Positions 5,878 to 10,716 of a stretch of DNA of 10,716 nucleotides are shown here, one piece after another (positions within the stretch are counted from its first letter, which is position 1; the number at the start of each line of letters is the position of its first letter). Below the pieces are notes generated by a model. The model did no database searches and was not told the DNA's origin. It saw nothing but the letters and a program-made list of their open reading frames with translations. The translations under genes and the position numbers were made by a program. The DNA is from Frankiales bacterium (lineage in GTDB: Bacteria > Actinomycetota > Actinomycetes > Mycobacteriales > SCTD01), in contig JAODNF010000370.1 in assembly GCA_025464915.1 (NCBI GenBank), positions 1 through 10,716 of the forward strand, written 5' to 3'.

Positions 5878-7802
5878 GGCGTCACCGTCGCGAGCAGCTC
5901 GTCGACCCTGACCTGCTGGCCGACCCGGACGAGGACCTCGCCGACGGTGCCGTCCGTCGGAGCGGTCAGGGTGTGCTCCATCTTCATCGCCTCCACGACG
6001 ACCAGCGCCTGGCCCTTCGTGACGGCTTCCCCCGCCTCCACGTGGACGGCGATCACGGAGCCCGGCATGGGGCTGATCACGTCACCGTCATGGGCGTGCG
6101 CGTCCTCCGCACGCAGCGTGCGCGGGTGCTCGGAGATCGGCCAGGCGGCGCCCTGGGCGCCCACCCAGGTGGTGGCCCCGTCGACTGCGACGTGCCAGGT
6201 CGTCGTGCGGCCGTCGAGCGTGACGTGCACGACGCCGTCGCCCCTCGTCCCGCTCACGGTGCGGGGCGCCGCGTCGTCGTCGACGAGCTGGTCGCCCAGG
6301 AGGGAGACGCCGGCAGTCCGGCCACCGGGAAGCGCCAGCAGCCAGCGACGCGTCGCCGGCCCGCCGGGTCGCCAGGCGGAGTGCCAGAGGTCGTCGCCCG
6401 GCTCGTTCAGCACGTAGGCCGCAAGGGCCTCGACGGGAACCTCATCGGTGGTGAGCTCCTCGAGGTGCCGCTCGATGAAGCCCGTGTCGAGGTCGCCCGC
6501 CTGCACCTCGGGACGCTGCAGCAGCCGGCGCAGGAAGGCGGTGTTGGTGGGGACACCGAGGACGACCTGCTCCGACAGCGCGTGGTCGAGGACCTGCAGG
6601 GCCGTGGCCCGGTCCGGCCCCCACGCGATGACCTTGTTGAGCATCGGGTCGTAGGTGCTGCCGACCGCCGTGCCCTCGATCAGGCTGCTGTCGACGCGGA
6701 CGTGCTCACCCGTCGGCTCGCGCAGCTGCAGGACGGTGCCGCCGCTGGGCAGGAAGCCGCGGCTGGGCTCCTCGGCGTAGGTGCGGACCTCGATGGCGTG
6801 ACCGTGAAGCTGCACGTCGTCCTGGGTGAAGCCGAGGGCGTGGCCGGCGGCGATCCGGACCTGCTGCGCGACCAGGTCCTCGCCGGTCACGAGCTCGGTC
6901 ACCGGGTGCTCGACCTGCAGCCGCGTGTTCATCTCCATGAAGAAGAACTCGTCGGGCCGGTCCGCGCTGACGATGAACTCCACCGTGCCGGCGCCGACGT
7001 AGCCGACGGCCTGCGCGGTCGCGACGGCGGAGGCACCGATGCGGGCCCGGGTCGCCTCGTCGAGGAGCGCGGACGGCGCCTCCTCGACGACCTTCTGGTG
7101 GCGGCGCTGCAGCGAGCACTCGCGCTCACCCAGGTTCACGGTCGTGCCGTGCGTGTCGGCCAGGACCTGCACCTCGATGTGGCGTTGCGTCTTCACGTAC
7201 CGCTCGAGGAACAGGGTGTCGTCGCCGAAGCTCGACAGCGCGGTGCGGCGCGCGCTGACCAGTGCGGCGGGCAGGTCGTTCGCGTCCTCGACGAGGAACA
7301 TTCCCTTGCCACCGCCGCCGGCGGACGGCTTGACGAGGACGGGGTAGCCGACCTCCGCGGCCGCCTCGACCAGGTCGGCGTCGGTCATGCCGGGCTCGGT
7401 GCGTCCGGGCACGACCGGCACCCCGGCCTTCGCCACGGTCTGCTTCGCGCTGATCTTGTCGCCCATCACCTCGACGGCCGCGACGGGCGGCCCGATGAAG
7501 ACGATGCCGTTGTCGGCGAGGGCCTGGGCGAACTCGGCGTTCTCGGCCAGGAAGCCGTAGCCCGGGTGCACCGCCTGCGCGCCGGTCTGCTTGCAGGCTG
7601 CGACGACCCGCTCGATCGACAGGTAGGACTCGCGGGCGTTCGCCGGGCCGAGGCGGACGGCGACGTCCGCCTCCTGCACGTGGCGCGCACCGGCGTCCGC
7701 GTCGGAGTAGACGGCGACCGTGCGGATCCCCATGGACCGCAGGGTCTTCATGACGCGGACCGCGATCTCGCCGCGGTTGGCCACCAGGACAGTCGTGAAC
7801 AT
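5874..7802 (-). CDS. accA1: Acyl-CoA carboxylase alpha subunit, biotin carboxylase plus biotin carrier (methylcrotonyl-CoA carboxylase type)
   Basis: ATP-dependent biotin carboxylase fused to its carrier domain; it charges biotin with CO2 for transfer by the neighbouring beta subunit. The protein has 642 aa, close to other AccA1-type subunits. The N-terminal domain opens with VLVANRGEIAVRV (5-17). The ATP-grasp part has the glycine-rich loop GGGGKG (162-167), EVQVL near 210-214 and the active-site segment MNTRLQVEHPVTE (291-303). RGFLPSGG (348-355) belongs to the C-terminal carboxylase domain. A middle linker of about 110 residues precedes the biotinyl domain, where EAMKMEH (604-610) carries the biotin-accepting Lys607. 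I chose ATG 7802 because the family begins almost exactly there. An ATG at 7907 would add 35 residues of unlike composition and is rejected. Pairing with the adjacent carboxyltransferase and the HMG-CoA lyase points to 3-methylcrotonyl-CoA as substrate. Confidence 0.93.
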   Translation of the reverse strand: MFTTVLVANRGEIAVRVMKTLRSMGIRTVAVYSDADAGARHVQEADVAVRLGPANARESYLSIERVVAACKQTGAQAVHPGYGFLAENAEFAQALADNGIVFIGPPVAAVEVMGDKISAKQTVAKAGVPVVPGRTEPGMTDADLVEAAAEVGYPVLVKPSAGGGGKGMFLVEDANDLPAALVSARRTALSSFGDDTLFLERYVKTQRHIEVQVLADTHGTTVNLGERECSLQRRHQKVVEEAPSALLDEATRARIGASAVATAQAVGYVGAGTVEFIVSADRPDEFFFMEMNTRLQVEHPVTELVTGEDLVAQQVRIAAGHALGFTQDDVQLHGHAIEVRTYAEEPSRGFLPSGGTVLQLREPTGEHVRVDSSLIEGTAVGSTYDPMLNKVIAWGPDRATALQVLDHALSEQVVLGVPTNTAFLRRLLQRPEVQAGDLDTGFIERHLEELTTDEVPVEALAAYVLNEPGDDLWHSAWRPGGPATRRWLLALPGGRTAGVSLLGDQLVDDDAAPRTVSGTRGDGVVHVTLDGRTTTWHVAVDGATTWVGAQGAAWPISEHPRTLRAEDAHAHDGDVISPMPGSVIAVHVEAGEAVTKGQALVVVEAMKMEHTLTAPTDGTVGEVLVRVGQQVRVDELLATVTP

Positions 7803-7906
7803 TCCTTGCGTCCCTGCTTCCGATCCCGAACGTGGCTGCGCTTCTGAGGACGTCACGCCGGTCACATCCGGCTGCGCTGATGGTTCCTCATGCTCTTCGT
7901 CCCTCA
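7803..7906 (-). other. Non-coding spacer inside the operon, with a small hairpin and a repeated 9-mer
   Basis: These 104 bases separate the carboxyltransferase stop (TGA 7909-7907) from the ATG of the biotin carboxylase, whereas the other two junctions of the operon overlap. Read in frame with the downstream gene it is open from an ATG at 7907, but only about 57 percent of its third positions are G or C, against over 90 percent in the genes, so I call it untranslated. It holds a perfect 5-bp stem, GCCGG-TCACAT-CCGGC at 7857-7872, and the 9-mer GGCTGCGCT twice, at 7834-7842 and 7870-7878. It may be an RNA processing or stabilising segment or hold an internal promoter; none of these is shown. 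Confidence 0.45.
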
Positions 7907-9520
7907 TCACATTCGGAACACGCCGTAGGAGACGTCTTCGAGCGGCGCGTTCGCGCAGGCGGACAGGGCAAGGCCTACCACGGTGCGGGTGTCGAGCGGG
8001 TCGATGACGCCGTCGTCCCAGAGCCGGGCGGTCGAGTAGTAGGGGTGGCCCTGCTCCTCGTACTGCTGGCGGATCGGGTCCTTGAACGCGTTCTCCTCCT
8101 CGGCGCTCCACTCACCGCCTCGCGCCTCGATGCCGTCGCGACGGACGGTGGCGAGGACGGACGCGGCCTGCTCCCCGCCCATCACGGAGATCCGGGCGTT
8201 CGGCCACATCCAGAGGAAGCGCGGCGAGTACGCCCGGCCGCACATCGAGTAGTTGCCGGCGCCGAAGGACCCCCCGACCACGACGGTCAGCTTCGGCACC
8301 CGGGCGCACGCGACGGCCGTGACCATCTTCGCGCCGTGCTTGGCGATGCCGCCGGCCTCGTACTCGCGACCCACCATGAAGCCGGTGATGTTCTGGAGGA
8401 ACAGCAGCGGGATGGAGCGCTTGTCGCAGAGCTCGATGAAGTGCGCGCCCTTCATGGCGGACTCGGCGAACAGCACGCCGTTGTTGGCGATGATGCCGAC
8501 CGGGTGGCCGTGGATGCGGGCGAAGCCGGTGACGAGCGTCGCGCCGTACTCCTTCTTGAACTCCTGGAAGCGCGAGCCGTCGACGATGCGGGCGATCACC
8601 TCGCGCACGTCGTAGGGGGTTCGGGAGTCGGTGGGCACGACGCCGTAGAGCTCGGACGGGTCGACGGCGGGCGCCTCGACCTCCTCGAGGGTCCACGGCA
8701 CGTCGGCCCTGGGCCCGAGGGTGCTCACGATCCCGCGCATGATGCGGAGCGCGTGCTCGTCGTCGTCGGCGAGGTGGTCGGTGACACCGGAGGTCTTGCT
8801 GTGCAGCAGACCACCGCCGAGGTCCTCGGCCGTGACCACCTCGCCGGTCGCGGCCTTCACCAACGGCGGGCCGCCGAGGAAGATCGTGCCCTGCTCCCGG
8901 ACGATGATCGCCTCGTCCGACATGGCCGGGACGTAGGCGCCGCCGGCGGTGCAGGAGCCCATGACGGCAGCGATCTGGGGGATGACGCGCGCGGACCTGG
9001 TGGCCTGGTTGTAGAAGATCCGGCCGAAGTGGTCGCGATCGGGGAAGACGTCGTCCTGCTTCGGCAGGAACGCACCTCCGCTGTCGACGAGGTAGAGGCA
9101 GGGCAGGTTGTTGGCCAGGGCCACCTCCTGCGCGCGCAGGTGCTTCTTCACGGTCATCGGGTAGTAGGTGCCGCCCTTGACGGTGGCGTCGTTGGCCACG
9201 ACGACGCACTCGCGGCCCGCGACCCGTCCGATGCCGGTGATGACGGACGCACCCGGTGCGTCCCCGTCGTACATCCCGTGGGCGGCGAGCGGGGAGAGCT
9301 CGAGGAACGCAGATCCCCTGTCCAGCAGGGCGTCCACCCGCTCGCGCGGCAGCAGCTTGCCGCGTGCGACGTGCTTCTCGCGCGCGCTCGCGGGGCCGCC
9401 GAGGGAGGCCTGGGCGAGCTCGGAGCGCAAGTCAGTGACGAGCGCGGCGTGGTGCGCGGTGTTGCGGACGAACGACTCGCTGCCGGGGGCGGCGGTCGTG
9501 CGCAGGACGGGGGCGTCCAC
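7907..9520 (-). CDS. accD1: Acyl-CoA carboxylase beta subunit (methylcrotonyl-CoA carboxylase carboxyltransferase type)
   Basis: Carboxyltransferase subunit that moves CO2 from biotin to an acyl-CoA, here probably 3-methylcrotonyl-CoA. The 537-aa protein has the two crotonase-like halves of the family. In the N-terminal half are VVVANDATVKGGTYYP (106-121) and the oxyanion segment VDSGGAFLP (145-153). In the C-terminal half are GIIANNGVLF (342-351), GGSFGAGNY (416-424) and RFLWMWPNARISVMGGEQAA (434-453). The last motif is typical of methylcrotonyl-CoA rather than propionyl-CoA carboxylases. The GTG at 9520 has AGGGAG at 9528-9533, 7 bases upstream, and no better start is near. It is first in the operon, directly downstream of the promoter and twin operators, and divergent from the TetR gene. 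The name accD1 follows the Mycobacterium gene order accD1-accA1-fadE19. Confidence 0.94.
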   Translation of the reverse strand: MDAPVLRTTAAPGSESFVRNTAHHAALVTDLRSELAQASLGGPASAREKHVARGKLLPRERVDALLDRGSAFLELSPLAAHGMYDGDAPGASVITGIGRVAGRECVVVANDATVKGGTYYPMTVKKHLRAQEVALANNLPCLYLVDSGGAFLPKQDDVFPDRDHFGRIFYNQATRSARVIPQIAAVMGSCTAGGAYVPAMSDEAIIVREQGTIFLGGPPLVKAATGEVVTAEDLGGGLLHSKTSGVTDHLADDDEHALRIMRGIVSTLGPRADVPWTLEEVEAPAVDPSELYGVVPTDSRTPYDVREVIARIVDGSRFQEFKKEYGATLVTGFARIHGHPVGIIANNGVLFAESAMKGAHFIELCDKRSIPLLFLQNITGFMVGREYEAGGIAKHGAKMVTAVACARVPKLTVVVGGSFGAGNYSMCGRAYSPRFLWMWPNARISVMGGEQAASVLATVRRDGIEARGGEWSAEEENAFKDPIRQQYEEQGHPYYSTARLWDDGVIDPLDTRTVVGLALSACANAPLEDVSYGVFRM

Positions 9521-9534
9521 CTGAGATCTCCCTG

Positions 9535-9564
9535 TTGTTAGCGACCTCTAACATGCAGTAGGTT
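9535..9564 (+). promoter_or_regulatory. Promoter for the TetR gene
   Basis: TTGTTA at 9535-9540 and TAGGTT at 9559-9564 are separated by 18 bases. TAGGTT is a good actinobacterial -10, and the -35 keeps four of six consensus bases. Transcription would begin near 9571, inside operator 2, leaving a leader of under 30 bases. Confidence 0.55.
9537..9552. promoter_or_regulatory. Operator 1, imperfect 16-bp palindrome
   Basis: GTTAGCGACCTCTAAC has the same half-site as operator 2 (GTTAGAGG read inward), with changes at only two positions of one arm. It overlaps the -35 and spacer of the promoter reading toward the TetR gene, and lies close to the expected transcription start of the carboxylase operon. 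Very likely a binding site for the adjacent TetR regulator. Confidence 0.75.
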
Positions 9565-9588
9565 AGAGGCCTCTAACAAGGAAGGCAA
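9560..9588 (-). promoter_or_regulatory. Promoter for the carboxylase operon
   Basis: On the minus strand TTGCCT (9588-9583) and TAACCT (9565-9560) are separated by 17 bases. The -10 faces and overlaps that of the TetR promoter, so only one polymerase could open this stretch at a time. Operator 2 fills most of the spacer and operator 1 lies just downstream. Confidence 0.5.
9562..9577. promoter_or_regulatory. Operator 2, perfect 16-bp palindrome
   Basis: GTTAGAGGCCTCTAAC is a perfect palindrome. It overlaps the -10 of the promoter toward the TetR gene and sits mostly in the -35/-10 spacer of the promoter toward the carboxylase operon. Its centre is 25 bp from that of operator 1. Perfect symmetry, a near copy beside it and a divergent TetR gene make it the likely primary repressor site. 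Confidence 0.85.
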
Positions 9589-9597
9589 GAGCACGCT

Positions 9598-10128
9598 GTG
9601 TCCACTCCCCGGCAGGAGCAGATCCTTCGCGAGGCCGCGCGGATGTTCGCGGAGTACGGGTACCACGGGGTGTCGACCGAGGACCTCGGCGCGGCGGTCG
9701 GGATCAGCGGCCCTGCGGTGTACCGGCACTTCGCCTCCAAGGACGCGTTGCTCGCCGACCTGCTCGTCGGCATCTCCGAGGAGCTGCTGCAGAACGGCCG
9801 GGTAGAGGTGGCGGGTTCGCGCCACCCGACCGAAGCACTCGAGCGGCTGGTCGACAAGCACCTGGAGTTCTCTCTCACCGAACCGGACCTGATCCGTGTG
9901 CAGGACCGCGACCTGGCCTCGCTGTCGCCCGCGGACCAGCGCCAGGTCCGCCGGCTGCAGCGCTCCTACGTCGAGCTCTGGGTGGACCAGCTCTCCTGCG
10001 ACCGGGAGGAGGGCCGGGCCAGGGCGCACGCGGTCTTCGGGCTGCTCAACAGCACGCCGCACCTGGCGAACGCGCCGCAGCACGCCGCGATGCTCAAGCA
10101 GATGGCGCTCGCCGCCCTCCGCTCCTGA
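9598..10128 (+). CDS. TetR/AcrR family transcriptional regulator of the carboxylase operon
   Basis: One-component repressor, 176 aa, of a size usual for small TetR proteins. Residues 5-50 form the N-terminal DNA-binding domain; the helix-turn-helix reads STEDLGAAVGISGPAVYRHF (26-45), followed by the typical ASKDALL segment. The remainder is an all-helical ligand and dimer domain that I cannot match to a ligand. GTG 9598 is the only start available: an in-frame TAA lies at 9574-9576 and no other start codon occurs between. AAGGAAGG at 9578-9585 is 12 bases away, rather far, so initiation may be weak. It is divergent from the operon, with two palindromes between, so repression of both directions is likely. 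By analogy with other catabolic TetR proteins, a pathway acyl-CoA such as isovaleryl- or methylcrotonyl-CoA could release it; this is inference. Confidence 0.9.
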   Translation: MSTPRQEQILREAARMFAEYGYHGVSTEDLGAAVGISGPAVYRHFASKDALLADLLVGISEELLQNGRVEVAGSRHPTEALERLVDKHLEFSLTEPDLIRVQDRDLASLSPADQRQVRRLQRSYVELWVDQLSCDREEGRARAHAVFGLLNSTPHLANAPQHAAMLKQMALAALRS

Positions 10129-10716
10129 TCAGCCCTCGGCCCGGAAGCTCTGCTGCACCTGGTCGAAGAGCGCCTGCGACGCCGCCCACTCGCTGTCCCT
10201 GCTCTGCACGAAGACGGCGTACCCCACGCCGTCGACCACCCGCGCACGGTCGAGCGCGTGCAGCTGGGCACCCCCGTCGGCGTAGCGGAACTCCCAGTCG
10301 GCGGCGTCGCTGGCACCCGGCTGCGAGATCGTCTCGAGCCGCACCCGCTCGTAGCCTTCGTGGCTCTTGCGGAAGGCCTTCTCCTGGTCGCGCCACGCGC
10401 CGACGGCTGACGGGCCGGCGGGGTCCCGCCGGGCCACGAGCAGGTAGCGACCGCCGGCCGGGTCCGAGAAGCGCGTGCCCGAGGAGTCGCCGCTCTGGCG
10501 CCAGCCGTCAGGAACGGCCAGGCTCCAGCCCTCCCCGGAGACGCGCCGGAAGCCCGACGGCAGGCCGCCGTCGGACGCAGCCGAGGGCGCCTGCGAGGAG
10601 ACCGGGGACGCCGCCTCGGTCGCTGAGGCAGACGCCGAGGCCCGGGGCGAGCCCACGGCGGTACCCGTGCCCGACGGGTCGCTGCCGCCGCCGGAGAGCA
10701 GCACCCCGGCGGTGCC
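10129..10716 (-). CDS. C-terminal extracellular domain of a membrane-anchored protein, probably a Ser/Thr protein kinase (5' end outside window)
   Basis: The minus frame is open from the right edge to TGA at 10131-10129, giving 196 residues. A GTG at 10704 would allow a 191-aa protein, but the preceding residues GTAG and the following VLLSGGG look like the end of a membrane helix, so the true start is outside. Next comes a Ser/Ala/Pro-rich linker of about 35 residues. The last 145 residues form a globular domain with GWSLAVPDGW, RFSDPAGGRYLLV, GAWRDQEKAF, YERVRL, AADWEFRY, LHALDRARVV and a closing F-D-x-V-x-x-SF pattern. From memory this is the extracytoplasmic domain found at the end of many actinobacterial Ser/Thr kinases; its ligand is unknown to me. 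The kinase part is not visible, so a non-kinase membrane protein or lipoprotein remains possible. It converges on the TetR gene with no space between the stops. Confidence 0.75.
   Translation of the reverse strand, partial: GTAGVLLSGGGSDPSGTGTAVGSPRASASASATEAASPVSSQAPSAASDGGLPSGFRRVSGEGWSLAVPDGWRQSGDSSGTRFSDPAGGRYLLVARRDPAGPSAVGAWRDQEKAFRKSHEGYERVRLETISQPGASDAADWEFRYADGGAQLHALDRARVVDGVGYAVFVQSRDSEWAASQALFDQVQQSFRAEG

Noticed and set aside
7803..8111. Longer N-terminus for the biotin carboxylase subunit
   Set aside because: The family starts at the VLVANRGEIAVRV region. The upstream part is first spacer with poor codon bias and then the carboxyltransferase gene in the wrong frame.
3827..9541. 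Long plus-strand frames opposite the operon (3827-5122, 5065-6417, 5973-7847, 7832-9541)
   Set aside because: All are shadows of four well-recognised minus-strand genes. Their translations are low-complexity, rich in Arg, Gly, Val and Asp, with no family motifs.
1..10716. tRNA, rRNA, CRISPR array, insertion sequence or phage attachment site
   Set aside because: I saw no cloverleaf or ribosomal segments, no regularly spaced repeats, no transposase or integrase gene, and no terminal inverted repeats. A covariance-model scan would settle small RNAs, which I cannot exclude by eye.

Overview
The window comes from a high-GC Gram-positive bacterium (Actinomycetota). Real genes have G or C at nearly every third codon position, GTG and TTG starts are used beside ATG, and the gene families are typical of actinobacteria: a HelR-type RNA polymerase motor, an AccA1/AccD1-type carboxylase operon with its own TetR repressor, and an extracellular domain known from actinobacterial Ser/Thr kinases. 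A Nocardioidaceae-like host is my guess; nothing in the sequence proves it.

Layout. (1) 1-1306, minus: a secreted M23 metallopeptidase with degenerate C-terminal modules, running off the left edge. (2) 1307-1477: a divergent intergenic region. (3) 1478-3601, plus: a HelR/HelD-type ATPase, 707 aa from a TTG start. (4) 3598-3744, minus: a short in-frame coding remnant without a start, whose stop overlaps the helR stop. (5) 3743-9520, minus: a four-gene operon in the order carboxyltransferase, biotin-carboxylase/BCCP subunit, HMG-CoA lyase, acyl-CoA dehydrogenase. (6) 9521-9597: a compact divergent control region with two 16-bp palindromic operators inside face-to-face promoters. (7) 9598-10128, plus: a TetR-family regulator. 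(8) 10129-10716, minus: the C-terminal part of a membrane-anchored protein with an extracellular domain, open at the right edge.

How the genes work together. The operon looks like a leucine/isovalerate degradation (liu-type) cluster. An acyl-CoA dehydrogenase makes the 2-enoyl-CoA, a 3-methylcrotonyl-CoA carboxylase built from two subunits carboxylates it, and HMG-CoA lyase splits the final HMG-CoA into acetoacetate and acetyl-CoA. The methylglutaconyl-CoA hydratase needed between the last two steps is not in the window. The divergent TetR protein very probably represses both itself and the operon by binding the twin palindromes.

Most of the window is well-understood actinobacterial metabolism and housekeeping, and I do not see a convincing new defence or mobile system. 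The points most worth a second look are the twin-operator switch at 9535-9588, the unexplained coding remnant at 3598-3744, the repeat architecture of the M23 protein, and the catalytic-residue pattern of the dehydrogenase, which argues against a plain isovaleryl-CoA dehydrogenase label.
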